Positions 36,518 through 46,426 of a stretch of DNA of 64,000 nucleotides are shown in pieces. Numbering within the stretch: the stretch's first letter is position 1; each line of letters opens with the position of its first letter. The notes beneath the pieces are model-generated. The model was not told the origin of the DNA, searched no databases, and saw only the letters and a list, made by a program, of their open reading frames with translations. Source of the DNA: Parasediminibacterium sp051861445 (GTDB lineage: Bacteria > Bacteroidota > Bacteroidia > Chitinophagales > Chitinophagaceae); the NCBI GenBank assembly GCA_051861445.1, contig JBHYCS010000006.1:62001-126000 (forward strand), given 5' to 3'. Made by a program: the position numbers and the translations under genes.

Positions 36518-36901
36518 ATGAGTAAAAGACAATTATTTACGTTGGAATTTCCGGTAAGATGCTCTCCAACAATTTTGTGGGATTTTTTAAGTACACCAGC
36601 TGGCTTGCAAGAATGGTTTGCCGATAAAGTAGATGAATGGGAAGGTGTTTTTAGTTTTTCTTGGAGTGGTGGTGCACCTGACAAAGCAGAAATTGTAGAT
36701 TCAGAAGAAGAGGTATTTATTAGATATCGCTGGCTTCATTACGATAAAAATGAATACTTTGAATTTAGAGTAGAAAAAACAGAGATTTCTAATCAAACAG
36801 TTTTGGTAGTGAAAGATTTTGCCGAAAAAGGTGAAATAAAAGACCAAAGCCAATTGTGGAACTACCAAATTAAAGAACTATTTCATCGTTTGGGGGCATA
36901 A
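36518..36901 (+). CDS. START/SRPBCC-like small protein
   Basis: 127 residues. The pattern of an N-terminal strand (LFTLEFPVRCSPTILWDFLS), the AGLQEWFADKV helix and later strands (EVFIRYRWLHYD, YFEFRVEKTE) is that of the START-like (AHSA1/SRPBCC) fold of Bacteroidota. Such proteins bind hydrophobic ligands. The last 32 bases overlap the tail of the convergent gene on the minus strand. Confidence 0.8.
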   Translation: MSKRQLFTLEFPVRCSPTILWDFLSTPAGLQEWFADKVDEWEGVFSFSWSGGAPDKAEIVDSEEEVFIRYRWLHYDKNEYFEFRVEKTEISNQTVLVVKDFAEKGEIKDQSQLWNYQIKELFHRLGA

Positions 36902-37478
36902 CAGCTATCAACTCTTTAAACGATTGTTCAAAAAATAATACAGCGTTATCCCACTCTTGTAGTGGGATTTTTTTTGCCAATTTAATGAAACTTCTTTCTG
37001 AAATATTTGCTAGGTGGTGTGCTTGTAAAGGCTGGTAATTATCTGCTTCAAAATGATGATGCCATTGATGTTGGTGTACACAGAACAACCAATCTGTATT
37101 TTTTTCTAACAATCTTTCAGCAATACATACGCCTTTTTGAAAGTAAGTTCCACTTATATGTAGAGTAATGCTAAAACAATTACCCCACCAAAAAAAGCTA
37201 CGAATGGCAAAAATATCTTTTCCAGAAAATAGTTTAGGATAGTCCATCATTACCCAAGGCAAAGCAAGATATTGTTCGCCTTTTGCAATTTTAAAAGAAC
37301 TATTTTGTAAGTATTTTGGTAAATCATGTTTTTCTTCAAGAACAGATTTGTATGCTGTATACAAGTTAGCAAACAGCTCATTTACTTTATGAATAACACT
37401 GTTTTTTGTTAAAATAAAATCTGCTTGTATCATCAAATCAAATTCCTTTGCCGAAAGCTTTACTTTTACACCGTTCAT
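36870..37478 (-). CDS. Uncharacterised protein with aromatic and His-rich C-terminal half
   Basis: About 202 residues from ATG 37478. I do not recognise a family. Features are an FFWWG stretch in the middle, a His-rich part (CVHQHQWHHHFEADN) and no signal peptide. It overlaps the convergent START-like gene by 32 bases. It starts 40 bases away from the divergent LptF/G-type gene. A longer start at 37517 is possible but would run into that gene's region. Confidence 0.6.
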   Translation of the reverse strand: MNGVKVKLSAKEFDLMIQADFILTKNSVIHKVNELFANLYTAYKSVLEEKHDLPKYLQNSSFKIAKGEQYLALPWVMMDYPKLFSGKDIFAIRSFFWWGNCFSITLHISGTYFQKGVCIAERLLEKNTDWLFCVHQHQWHHHFEADNYQPLQAHHLANISERSFIKLAKKIPLQEWDNAVLFFEQSFKELIAVMPPNDEIVL

Positions 37479-37517
37479 TGTATAAAAATAGTAATCTAAG
37501 CATCGTATTCTACACAA

Positions 37518-38984
37518 GTGATTAAGAAATTAGACATATTAATTATTAAGTCTTTTGCAGGCCCCTTTATTGCCACTTTTTTAATATCGCTGTTTGTGCT
37601 GATTATGCAGTTTTTTTGGCTGTACATAGACGACTTGGTAGGTAAAGGATTAGATATTGCCGTTATTGCTGAACTAATTGTGTACGTAGCAGCCAATATG
37701 GTTCCAATGGCATTACCATTGGCTTTACTGCTTTCTTCAATTATGACATTTGGTAATTTGGGAGAAACCTTTGAAATAGTAGCCATTAAATCTGCTGGTA
37801 TTCCTTTGCTACGCTTTATGCAACCCTTGTTTATTGTTACAATTGGTATAGCAGGCATTGCATTTTTATTTGCCAATAATATTATGCCTGTTGCTCAATT
37901 AAAGTTGGCAACTGTTAAATACAATATTATAGTTTCTAAACCTTCATTCGATATTAAAGAAGGTGTTTTTTACAATAAGATTGAAGGATATGTAATTAAA
38001 TTAGGTAAAAAAGATAAAGACGATAGCACCATTCACAACATTGTGATTTATGAAAAAAACTATGGCTTACAAGATAATCTATTAATTGCCGAACATGGTA
38101 TTATGAGGGTTACACCTGATAAACAATTTTTAGAATTTATTTTAAAAAATGGAGTACGATATACCGAACGTGGTCCAAGACAAACTACCAATACAGAGTT
38201 AATTAGGTTGGGCTTTAAAGAGTATAAAAAGATATTTGATTTAAAAAGCTTTAACCTCAATAATGCAAAAGACAGTGCTTTTAGATACGATCCTAAAATG
38301 CTAAGTATTCGACAGCTGAACTTATCGATTGATTCACTTTCAAAAAATGATAGTTTGTACTATAGCAGATCTAGAATAGAGGTAAGCCCCTATTTTACTT
38401 TTGCACGTTTTGGAGATTCTACTTGGCCTAAATACAAACCAAGTAAACAACCTGATATGGCATTTGCAAAACGAATACCTGATAGTATAAAACAGATAGT
38501 ATATGAACGAAGTTTAAGTCAGTTAAGTGGTGTAAAAAGCAATGCACAACTTTTGTCAGATGATTATAAAAGAAAAAAGCAAACCATTCGATTACACGAA
38601 ATTGAATGGCACAGAAAATTTACATTATCAGTTGCTTGTTTGGTATTATTTTTAATTGGTGCACCTTTAGGCTCCATTATTAGAAAAGGAGGATTAGGAA
38701 CACCTTTGGTTTTTGCAATTGTATTCTTTGTAATTTTTCATTTACTCAACACATTTGGAGAGAAGTTTTCGAGAGAAAATGTTACCAATGCCTTTACTGG
38801 CATGTGGCTATCTACATTGGCATTAATTCCAATGGGTATTTTCTTAACGTACAAAGCCATGAGAGATTCTCAACTATTTAATAACGAAGCTTATTTCGGT
38901 ATCTTTAAAAGAGTAAAGAAATTTGTTCAGAATTTTTCTGCACAGAAAAAAATAAATTCCGATAATTATGAATCCACTACCTAA
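37518..38984 (+). CDS. LptF/LptG family permease
   Basis: 488 residues starting at GTG 37518. The N-terminal KKLDILIIKSFAGPFIAT and the ALPLALLLSSIMTFGNLGE segment are typical of YjgP/YjgQ. Three helices come first, then a periplasmic beta-jellyroll (about 110-340), then three C-terminal helices (LVLFLIGAPLGSIIRKGGLG). It is the membrane part of the lipopolysaccharide exporter with LptB. The last 17 bases overlap the start of the superoxide dismutase gene. No ATG is available at the family's N-terminus. Confidence 0.9.
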   Translation: MIKKLDILIIKSFAGPFIATFLISLFVLIMQFFWLYIDDLVGKGLDIAVIAELIVYVAANMVPMALPLALLLSSIMTFGNLGETFEIVAIKSAGIPLLRFMQPLFIVTIGIAGIAFLFANNIMPVAQLKLATVKYNIIVSKPSFDIKEGVFYNKIEGYVIKLGKKDKDDSTIHNIVIYEKNYGLQDNLLIAEHGIMRVTPDKQFLEFILKNGVRYTERGPRQTTNTELIRLGFKEYKKIFDLKSFNLNNAKDSAFRYDPKMLSIRQLNLSIDSLSKNDSLYYSRSRIEVSPYFTFARFGDSTWPKYKPSKQPDMAFAKRIPDSIKQIVYERSLSQLSGVKSNAQLLSDDYKRKKQTIRLHEIEWHRKFTLSVACLVLFLIGAPLGSIIRKGGLGTPLVFAIVFFVIFHLLNTFGEKFSRENVTNAFTGMWLSTLALIPMGIFLTYKAMRDSQLFNNEAYFGIFKRVKKFVQNFSAQKKINSDNYESTT

Positions 38985-39711
38985 CAGCAGAAGACAATTT
39001 ATTGTAAATACTGCTAAAGCAACTGCAGCCGTTACTTTAGCATCAACCATTTTACCTTCATTTGCAAAAGATAGAGCTACTACAAATGTTGGTTATACAC
39101 AACAACCATTACCATATAAATACGCAGATTTAGATATTGCAATTGATGCATTAACTATGGAAATTCATTATACCAAACATGCAGCAGGCTACACCAAAAA
39201 CTTAACAGATGCTTGCATGGCAGAAAAGGTAAATACGCAAGAAACAACACTCGAAAATTTACTCGCTAAAATTTCGAGATATTCTACTAAAATGCGTAAC
39301 AATGCTGGTGGACATTACAATCATGAATTTTTTTGGCAAAGCATGACACCGAATGGTGATGCTACTCAGCCATCGAAAGAATTATTACAACAAATCAACA
39401 ATAGTTTTGGCTCGTTAGAAGCATTTAAAACACAATTTACCGATGCAGGTAAAAACAGATTTGGAAGCGGATGGGCTTGGTTAATTGTAAATGCAGATAA
39501 AAAATTAATGATTGGTTCAACACCCAATCAAGACAACCCTTTGATGGATATTAGTGATGTAAAAGGAACACCAATATTAGGTTTAGATGTATGGGAACAT
39601 GCTTATTATTTACGTTATCAAAATAAACGAGCAGACTATATTCAAGCTTGGTGGAAAGTAGTGAATTGGAATGTTGTAAATACGAAATGGAACGAAGCCA
39701 TGCGTAAATAA
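38968..39711 (+). CDS. Tat-exported Mn-type superoxide dismutase
   Basis: 247 residues. The N-terminus carries a twin-arginine signal (NSRRQFIVN, then a hydrophobic core). The Fe/Mn SOD core has metal ligands H67, H119 (GGHYNHEFFW), D207 and H211 (LDVWEHAYY). The GGHYNH motif and the glutamine in PNQDNP point to the manganese or cambialistic type. It converts superoxide to hydrogen peroxide and oxygen outside the cytoplasm. It overlaps the permease gene by 17 bases, so the two are probably translationally coupled. Confidence 0.92.
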   Translation: MNPLPNSRRQFIVNTAKATAAVTLASTILPSFAKDRATTNVGYTQQPLPYKYADLDIAIDALTMEIHYTKHAAGYTKNLTDACMAEKVNTQETTLENLLAKISRYSTKMRNNAGGHYNHEFFWQSMTPNGDATQPSKELLQQINNSFGSLEAFKTQFTDAGKNRFGSGWAWLIVNADKKLMIGSTPNQDNPLMDISDVKGTPILGLDVWEHAYYLRYQNKRADYIQAWWKVVNWNVVNTKWNEAMRK

Positions 39712-39765
39712 TGGTATTGCAAAACCAATGATATCTTTCATCGTTTACTTTTTCAATCTACAATT

Positions 39766-40776
39766 TTGCAATCATCATCACAACAAAATTTTCGTGTTCA
39801 ATTATGGATTACCATATTAAGCATTGTATTGTTTATCGCTAAAATAATAGCTTACTACCTTACAAATTCGCTAGCCATTCTTACAGATGCTTTAGAAAGT
39901 ATTGTAAATGTTTTGGCTGGTTTTATTGGCTTATATAGCTTGTATATAGCCGCAAAACCAAAAGATAAAGATCACCCTTATGGTCATGGTAAAGCAGAGT
40001 TTATATCTGCAGCTGTAGAAGGAACTTTAATAATTGCAGCAGGCATTTTAATTATTTACGAAACCATAAAAAACCTGATTGAGAAACAATCTGTTCAAGC
40101 ATTAGATACAGGTTTTATATTAATTGCCTCTACAGCTATACTAAACTATGCAGCCGGCTATTATTGTATTTCTATCGGTAAAAAAAATAAATCGTTAGCA
40201 CTACAAGCAAGTGGAAAACATTTACAAATAGATACTTACTCTACATTGGCAGTAATTGCAGCATTGGTGATTATTCATTTCACAAAATGGGTTTGGGTTG
40301 ATGCTGCTGTTGCGTTTGCAGTTAGCTGTATTATTTTGTATAATGGCTATAAAATTATCAGAACTTCTTTAGCAGGAATTATGGATGAAGCCGATATTGT
40401 TTTGCTGGAAGAATTGGTTGAAGTGGTGAATAAAAATAGACAAGAAAATTGGATTGATTTACACAATGTTCGTGTAATAAAATATGGCACAACATTACAT
40501 GTAGATTGCCATTTAACCATTCCTTGGTATCTAAATATTCATGAAGGGCATAATGAGGTAGATAGTTTATATAATATTATTCAAACAAAATTTGGAGATG
40601 CTTTAGAATTATTTGTACATACAGATGGTTGCTTACCTTTTAGCTGCAATATTTGTTCAAAACAAAATTGTACTGCAAGAAAAAACAATTTTATAAAAAC
40701 AATAGAGTGGACGCTAGATAATTTAATTGACAATCAAAAACACATGGTTCAAGACAATGCAATACCGATTGTGTAA
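39766..40776 (+). CDS. Cation diffusion facilitator (CDF) transporter
   Basis: 336 residues. Six transmembrane helices, with AILTDALESIVNVLAG in helix 2 and DHPYGHGKAEF after helix 3, are typical CDF metal-site segments. The C-terminal cytoplasmic domain ends with a cysteine-rich part (CLPFSCNICSKQNCTARK). It exports zinc, iron or similar divalent cations. No ATG lies at a sensible position; the frame begins at TTG 39766, so the exact start (TTG or another rare codon) is uncertain. Confidence 0.88.
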   Translation: MQSSSQQNFRVQLWITILSIVLFIAKIIAYYLTNSLAILTDALESIVNVLAGFIGLYSLYIAAKPKDKDHPYGHGKAEFISAAVEGTLIIAAGILIIYETIKNLIEKQSVQALDTGFILIASTAILNYAAGYYCISIGKKNKSLALQASGKHLQIDTYSTLAVIAALVIIHFTKWVWVDAAVAFAVSCIILYNGYKIIRTSLAGIMDEADIVLLEELVEVVNKNRQENWIDLHNVRVIKYGTTLHVDCHLTIPWYLNIHEGHNEVDSLYNIIQTKFGDALELFVHTDGCLPFSCNICSKQNCTARKNNFIKTIEWTLDNLIDNQKHMVQDNAIPIV

Positions 40777-40897
40777 AACTAAAACGTATAAACAAACAAC
40801 CTAATTATTGCATTTATACTTATCAAATTTCAAAAGCAATATTGAATCTATTTATTTTCGCCAGAATTCTATTTTAAATATCATAAATCACAAGGCA

Positions 40898-42268
40898 ATG
40901 GAAGCATGGAAAGTTTATCAAGAAGCCAATAAAGATAAATTCTTAAACGAGTTATTACATCTACTTACAATTCCAAGTGTAAGTGCAAGAAGTGAGCATC
41001 AACAAGATATGGTTACTTGTGCAGAAACTGTAAAACAACGTTTATTAGAAGCAGGTGCAGATACAGTAACCATTTATGAAACAGAAGGTCATCCGATTGT
41101 ATATGGAGAAAAAATAGTGGATGCAAATAAACCTACTGTTTTAGTATATGGCCACTACGATGTGCAACCTGCAGACCCATTGAACCTGTGGAAAAGTGGG
41201 CCTTTTGAACCTGTTATTATCGATGGAAAAATTTTTGCAAGAGGAAGCTGTGATGATAAGGGGCAATTTTACATGCATGTAAAGGCTTTGGAAACTTTGG
41301 TAAACACCAATACTCTGAGCAATAATATTAAGTTTTTAATTGAAGGAGAAGAAGAAATTGGTAGCCCCAACTTAGCAACATTTGTAAAACAAAATAAATC
41401 GCTTTTACAAGCAGATGTGGTTTTAATTAGTGACACTTCTATGCTTAGCATGGAAAACCCATCGATAGATGTTGGTGTAAGAGGTTTAAGTTATATAGAA
41501 GTAGAAGTTACTGGACCAAATAGAGATTTACATAGTGGTGTTTATGGTGGTGCTGTTGCCAATCCAATAACCATGTTAAGCAAAATGATAGCTGCTTGTC
41601 ATGATGAAAACAACCACATAACTATTCCTGGTTTTTATGATGATGTGGTAGAAGCTACGCCTGAAGAAAGAACAAAAATGGCACAAGCACCGTTTGATGA
41701 AAATGAGTACAAATCAGACTTAGGCATTTCTACATTGTGGGGAGAAAAAGGATATACCACCAATGAAAGAACAGGCATTAGACCTACACTTGAAGTAAAT
41801 GGAATTTGGGGTGGTTATACAGGTGAAGGTGCCAAAACCGTTTTACCATCGAAAGCCTTTGCTAAAATTTCTACAAGATTGGTTCCAAATCAATCTTCTA
41901 CAAAAATTACTGAAAAATTATTGAACTATTTTAAGAGTATTGCACCTGCTGGCGTAACTGTTGAAGCTACAGAACATCATGGTGGAGAACCTTATATGAC
42001 ACCTATTGATAGTGTAGAATACCAAGCTGCATCAAAAGCAATTACTACAACATTTGGTAAAGAACCTATTCCTGTACGTGGAGGTGGAAGTATTCCTATT
42101 TGTGCTTTATTTGAAAAAGAATTAGGCATTAAAATCGTATTTATGGGCTTTGGTCTAGATAGCGATAATTTACACAGTCCTAACGAAAAATTTGATGTAT
42201 TTAACTTTTATAAAGGCATAGAAACCATTCCTTATTTCCATCAGTTTTACACAGAAATGAAAGGATAG
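40898..42268 (+). CDS. M20-family metallopeptidase (dipeptidase)
   Basis: 456 residues from ATG 40898. Metal-site motifs are YGHYDVQPADP and GEEEIGSPNL, and RGSCDDKGQFYMH is also typical. A dimerisation domain covers the middle and HSPNEKFD lies near the end. It hydrolyses dipeptides or similar small peptides in the cytoplasm. The longer frame from TTG 40808 adds residues without family similarity. Confidence 0.93.
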   Translation: MEAWKVYQEANKDKFLNELLHLLTIPSVSARSEHQQDMVTCAETVKQRLLEAGADTVTIYETEGHPIVYGEKIVDANKPTVLVYGHYDVQPADPLNLWKSGPFEPVIIDGKIFARGSCDDKGQFYMHVKALETLVNTNTLSNNIKFLIEGEEEIGSPNLATFVKQNKSLLQADVVLISDTSMLSMENPSIDVGVRGLSYIEVEVTGPNRDLHSGVYGGAVANPITMLSKMIAACHDENNHITIPGFYDDVVEATPEERTKMAQAPFDENEYKSDLGISTLWGEKGYTTNERTGIRPTLEVNGIWGGYTGEGAKTVLPSKAFAKISTRLVPNQSSTKITEKLLNYFKSIAPAGVTVEATEHHGGEPYMTPIDSVEYQAASKAITTTFGKEPIPVRGGGSIPICALFEKELGIKIVFMGFGLDSDNLHSPNEKFDVFNFYKGIETIPYFHQFYTEMKG

Positions 42269-42305
42269 TTTAGTAATTGATTTACTGTAAAAAAACAGTA
42301 GTAAC

Positions 42306-42704
42306 ATGAATCAAACTGCAACAAAAGAAAAACTTCGTATTGATAAATATTTATGGGCTATTCGAATTTTTAAAACAAGAAGCCTTGCTGCAGAAGCTTG
42401 TGATAAAGGGAAAGTAAAACTACAAGGTAGTTCTATAAAAGCATCAAAAACAGTGAATATTGGCGATGAATACGAAGTAAAAACAGAAGCTAAAAAGTGG
42501 ATTATTAAGGTTACTGGTTTATTATATAATAGAGTTGCTTACCCAGAGGCTATTCAACACTATATTGATTTAACGCCTGAAGAAGATGTAGATGTAATTA
42601 AATTTCAACCATCATCTTTTCACACAGGAAAAAGATTAAGTAAAGTGGGTAGACCAACCAAAAGAGATAGAAGAGATTTAGATGGTTTTATGGAGGAAGA
42701 ATAA
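42306..42704 (+). CDS. hslR: S4-domain RNA-binding protein (HslR/Hsp15-like)
   Basis: 132 residues. The S4 fold starts RIDKYLWAIRIFKTRSLAAE and continues through GKVKLQGSSIKASKTV. The C-terminus is basic (RPTKRDRRD). Hsp15 binds 50S subunits carrying stalled nascent chains and helps recycle them. It lies between the dipeptidase and TonB-like genes on the same strand. Confidence 0.88.
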   Translation: MNQTATKEKLRIDKYLWAIRIFKTRSLAAEACDKGKVKLQGSSIKASKTVNIGDEYEVKTEAKKWIIKVTGLLYNRVAYPEAIQHYIDLTPEEDVDVIKFQPSSFHTGKRLSKVGRPTKRDRRDLDGFMEEE

Positions 42705-42801
42705 AACAAAAAGTGCCAATTCAATAAACCAAACAAAATTTCTTTATGAGATGGATTTCTTTACTCTTTTTTTGCGTAATTAGTCAGTAAAATATAACAA
42801 T

Positions 42802-43299
42802 ATGATTATTCGAAAAATATTCATAACGCTTTCTTTTGCGTTGATATGCACAGTTATTTCAGCACAAAAAACAATGATAGATACTGCAGAAAACACATTT
42901 ACAGTAATACAAGAGGAAGCTCATTTTAAAAATGGCGGTAAAGAAGGTTGGATAAAATATTTACAGGAAAATTTGAAAGCAGATTTAGCATACAAATATG
43001 TTCAACTACCGAAAAAAGATACAACCATTATCATTCGTGCCTTTGTAAATTTTATTGTTGAACCAACCGGAAAAATTGGTAAAGTTTGGGTTGAAAATGA
43101 GAAAGAAGTTCATCCCAAATTAATAAAAGAAGCAATAAGATTGATAAAAAACAGCCCAGATTGGATTCCTGCAAAACAAGCTGCGTTTAAAGAATCTGCA
43201 GATACTACTTTAGAACAAAGAATGAAAATTTATGGTGATAAATTTTATAATTCAGTTCAATTTAGAGCAAGGCAAACAATTAGTTGGGTAGTTGATTAA
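42802..43299 (+). CDS. TonB C-terminal-like protein
   Basis: 165 residues with a signal peptide (FALICTVISAQ). The region from EEAHFKNGGKEGWIKYLQEN through FVNFIVEPTGKIGKVWV and a PDWIPAKQ block is the TonB C-terminal domain pattern of Bacteroidota. There is no N-terminal membrane anchor other than the signal. It may contact receptors or act as a stand-alone periplasmic module. It precedes trmD closely. Confidence 0.8.
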   Translation: MIIRKIFITLSFALICTVISAQKTMIDTAENTFTVIQEEAHFKNGGKEGWIKYLQENLKADLAYKYVQLPKKDTTIIIRAFVNFIVEPTGKIGKVWVENEKEVHPKLIKEAIRLIKNSPDWIPAKQAAFKESADTTLEQRMKIYGDKFYNSVQFRARQTISWVVD

Positions 43300-43321
43300 C
43301 CATTACATACAATCATTTTTC

Positions 43322-43996
43322 ATGACTATAGATATTATTACCGTTTCACCTGAATTATTGGCTAGCCCATTCAGTCATAGTATTATGAAAAGGGCTCAAG
43401 AAAAAGGTTTGCTTTCTGTAAAAACGCATAATCTTAGAGATTGGGCAATTAATAAACATGGTCAAGTAGATGATTATCAATATGGTGGTGGTGCAGGTAT
43501 GGTAATTATGTGTGAACCGTTGGCAAATGCTATTGAACATTTACAGAAAAAAACTACATACGATGAGATTATTTATATGACTCCTGATGGCCCTACATTT
43601 AACCAACAAACGGCCAATCAATTGTCTATGAAAGAGAATTTACTCATCATTTGTGGACATTATAAAGGTATTGATCAACGAATTAGAGACTTATACATTA
43701 CCAAAGAAATTTCTATTGGCGATTATGTTTTAAGTGGTGGTGAATTAGCAGCAGCTGTTGTTGTTGATGCAATTGGCAGATTAATTCCAGGTGTTTTAAA
43801 CGATGAAACTTCTGCCCTTTTTGATAGTTTTCAAGACAATTTGTTAGCCCCTCCTGTTTACACAAGACCAGCGGAATTTAAAGGTCTTACAGTTCCTGAT
43901 ATTTTATTGAGTGGACATCCACAAAAAATTGAAGATTGGCGGCACGAACAAAGTTTTTTACGAACCAAAGAAAGAAGACCAGACATTTTGCAATAA
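43322..43996 (+). CDS. trmD: tRNA (guanine-N1)-methyltransferase
   Basis: 225 residues from ATG 43322. The SPOUT fold is shown by DYQYGGGAGMVI, ICGHYKGIDQRI and the knot region EISIGDYVLSGGELAA. It methylates G37 in tRNAs. The longer frame start at 43292 would overlap the upstream gene. It is convergent with the methyltransferase gene on the minus strand. Confidence 0.97.
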   Translation: MTIDIITVSPELLASPFSHSIMKRAQEKGLLSVKTHNLRDWAINKHGQVDDYQYGGGAGMVIMCEPLANAIEHLQKKTTYDEIIYMTPDGPTFNQQTANQLSMKENLLIICGHYKGIDQRIRDLYITKEISIGDYVLSGGELAAAVVVDAIGRLIPGVLNDETSALFDSFQDNLLAPPVYTRPAEFKGLTVPDILLSGHPQKIEDWRHEQSFLRTKERRPDILQ

Positions 43997-44013
43997 AAAG
44001 GCAGACATATCAA

Positions 44014-44679
44014 TTATTTTTCTCTAACAATAGATACATATTCTGCAAAACCTAGAACATCCCAAAAAATATTACCTGTAACAGCTTTTCCACGTAACCA
44101 TCTTAAAACAACACGAAAAGGAGTCATTAAAACCAAAAACAAACTACGTCTGTTTCCTTCACTTAGTACAGAACATCCATTTGATAAGAATAAATCATTC
44201 AGTTCATCAATGGAGTATAATCGTACATGCGATGCATCGTCGTAATAATTCAGTGTACCTCTCATAGAAGGCAAGGTTAAACTTCTCTTGCCAGGATATT
44301 CAACATACATTACTCCACCCACCTTTAATTTTTCAACCAATCCTTTCAACACTTCATCACCATTATGTAAATGCTCAATTACGTGTACAATTAAAATAGC
44401 GTCAAAAAAATTATTAGGTATGCTTTCAAAATTTAATTGCGTTAAATCCATCTCATAAAATCCTTTCATCACAGCAAAATCGGCCTCATTATTATTGTAA
44501 TTTTTGTCTAAATCAACACCGTAATAGTTGCAATTGGTAAATAAAGAAACGGTTTTACTTGCAGAATGATTGCCTGCACCAATATCTAACAATGTAAATG
44601 AATCGTTGGCAAAAAATTGATGTAAAAAAGCATATTTAGGATTTTGCAACCGCATCCAACGCTTCAAAGCTTGTATCAT
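44014..44679 (-). CDS. Class I SAM-dependent methyltransferase
   Basis: 221 residues. The SAM-binding motif LLDIGAGNHSASK is followed by a motif II-like VDLDKNYNN and ILIVHVIEHLHN. The C-terminal part is basic with a possible hydrophobic patch (VLMTPFRVVLRWL). The acceptor is unknown. It lies convergent to trmD and divergent from purH. Confidence 0.82.
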   Translation of the reverse strand: MIQALKRWMRLQNPKYAFLHQFFANDSFTLLDIGAGNHSASKTVSLFTNCNYYGVDLDKNYNNNEADFAVMKGFYEMDLTQLNFESIPNNFFDAILIVHVIEHLHNGDEVLKGLVEKLKVGGVMYVEYPGKRSLTLPSMRGTLNYYDDASHVRLYSIDELNDLFLSNGCSVLSEGNRRSLFLVLMTPFRVVLRWLRGKAVTGNIFWDVLGFAEYVSIVREK

Positions 44680-44808
44680 TCTAAAAATTTGTGCTGCAAA
44701 ATAGGGATACTTTACATAAAAAGTAGATGATTTTGAAAAAGCATATATAATACAATTGATAATTTAATTTGATAGATAATTTCATGTACGGCTAAACGCC
44801 TTTGCACC

Positions 44809-44816
44809 TACATTTG
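44809..44816 (+). promoter_or_regulatory. -7 box of the purH promoter
   Basis: TACATTTG matches TAnnTTTG, 27 bases before ATG 44844. It overlaps a longer TTG-initiated frame, which supports the ATG start. Confidence 0.55.
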
Positions 44817-44843
44817 CACCTTAAAATATTTACGTTCAAAAGC

Positions 44844-46364
44844 ATGCAAAAGAAAATTCAATCCGCACTTATTTCTGTTTTTTACAAAGATGGTTTAGAA
44901 ACACTTGGTAAACAATTACAAGCAAATGGTATTACTATTTATTCTACTGGTGGCACACAAACTTTTTTAGAAAATTTAGGTATTTCATGTGTTCCTGTAG
45001 AAAGTTTAACCACCTATCCTTCTATTTTAGGAGGACGTGTTAAAACCTTACATCCTGCTGTTTTTGGAGGTATTTTAGGAAGAAGATACGAACCACAAGA
45101 TTTGGAGGAAATGAAACAATATGCTATTCCTGAAATCGATTTAGTAATTGTAGACTTATATCCGTTTGAGGAAACATTGAAAAACACCAATGAAGAAAAA
45201 TTAATTATCGAAAAAATTGATATTGGTGGTCCAAGCATGATACGTGCTGCTGCAAAAAACTTTAAAGATGTTACCGTAATTGCTGCAAAAGACGATTATG
45301 CTCAGCTAGAACAATTGCTAAAAGAACAAGATGGAACTACCACTTTAGAACAACGTAAAGCTTTTGCTGCTAAAGCTTTTGAAGTGGTAATGAACTACGA
45401 CATTGCCATTAGCAATTACTTTAATCCTACAAATACCACTTTACAAACAAATTCTGCAAAACAAGTTTTACGTTATGGTGAAAATCCACACCAACAAGCT
45501 AGTTTTCATGGCAATTTAAATGAAGTATTTGCTCAGTTAAATGGCAAAGAATTATCGTACAATAACTTGGTAGATGTTGATGCAGCTATTCAACTAATAA
45601 AAGAGTTTAAAAATGCTGATAGCAATATAGTTTTTGCCATTATTAAACACACCAATGTTTGTGGTGTTGCTAGCAGAAATACGGTAAAGGAAAGTTGGGA
45701 TGCTGCTTTAGCAGGTGATCCTGAAAGTGCATTTGGTGGTGTATTAGTTACCAATGGTACTGTAGATAAAGCAACAGCAGAAGCAATTAATGAAATATTT
45801 TTTGAAGTATTAATAGCACCTACTTTTAATGAAGAGGCATTAACTGTATTAAAAAGCAAGAAAAATAGAATTTTATTGCAGTTACACCAACAAGCGGCAA
45901 TGGCTGCTCAACAAAGCAAATCTTTATTAAACGGCACATTAACACAAGAAACAGACAACGGTAATTATGCCGATTGGAAAGAAGTTGGTGGAAGAACATC
46001 TTCTACCTCAGAAAAAGAAAATTTAGAATTTGCAAATATTGTTTGTAAACATTTAAAAAGTAATGCGATTGCTTTAGTAACAAACAAACAATTAGTGGGC
46101 AAAGGTTGTGGGCAAACTAGCCGTGTAGATGCTTTACGCCATGCCATTGAAAAAGCTAAACAATTTAATTTCGATTTAAAAGGTGCTGTACTTGCTAGCG
46201 ATGCTTTTTTTCCTTTTAACGATTGTGTGCAGATGGCACATGCAGAAGGTGTTGAAGCATTTATTCAACCAGGTGGTTCTATTAGAGATAAAGACAGTAT
46301 TGATTATTGTGTAGAACAAAACTTGGCCATGATAATTACTGGTTTAAGACATTTTAAACATTAA
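44844..46364 (+). CDS. purH: Bifunctional AICAR formyltransferase / IMP cyclohydrolase
   Basis: 506 residues from ATG 44844. The N-terminal MGS-like cyclohydrolase domain has VKTLHPAVFGGI and IDIGGPSMIRAAAKN. The C-terminal formyltransferase domain has LRYGENPHQQASF, IKHTNVCGVASR and a final DSIDYCVEQ segment. It catalyses the last two steps of purine synthesis. A terminator with a T run follows. Confidence 0.97.
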   Translation: MQKKIQSALISVFYKDGLETLGKQLQANGITIYSTGGTQTFLENLGISCVPVESLTTYPSILGGRVKTLHPAVFGGILGRRYEPQDLEEMKQYAIPEIDLVIVDLYPFEETLKNTNEEKLIIEKIDIGGPSMIRAAAKNFKDVTVIAAKDDYAQLEQLLKEQDGTTTLEQRKAFAAKAFEVVMNYDIAISNYFNPTNTTLQTNSAKQVLRYGENPHQQASFHGNLNEVFAQLNGKELSYNNLVDVDAAIQLIKEFKNADSNIVFAIIKHTNVCGVASRNTVKESWDAALAGDPESAFGGVLVTNGTVDKATAEAINEIFFEVLIAPTFNEEALTVLKSKKNRILLQLHQQAAMAAQQSKSLLNGTLTQETDNGNYADWKEVGGRTSSTSEKENLEFANIVCKHLKSNAIALVTNKQLVGKGCGQTSRVDALRHAIEKAKQFNFDLKGAVLASDAFFPFNDCVQMAHAEGVEAFIQPGGSIRDKDSIDYCVEQNLAMIITGLRHFKH

Positions 46365-46426
46365 TTATTTTTTCTTTCGCATGTAAAAAGTATCATTTAC
46401 TTTTAAACAGCATTCGATACTAACGG

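Noticed and set aside
37496..37876. Minus-strand frame of 126 codons at the start of the LptF/G gene
   Set aside because: Antisense to the conserved N-terminal helices of the permease; low-complexity content.
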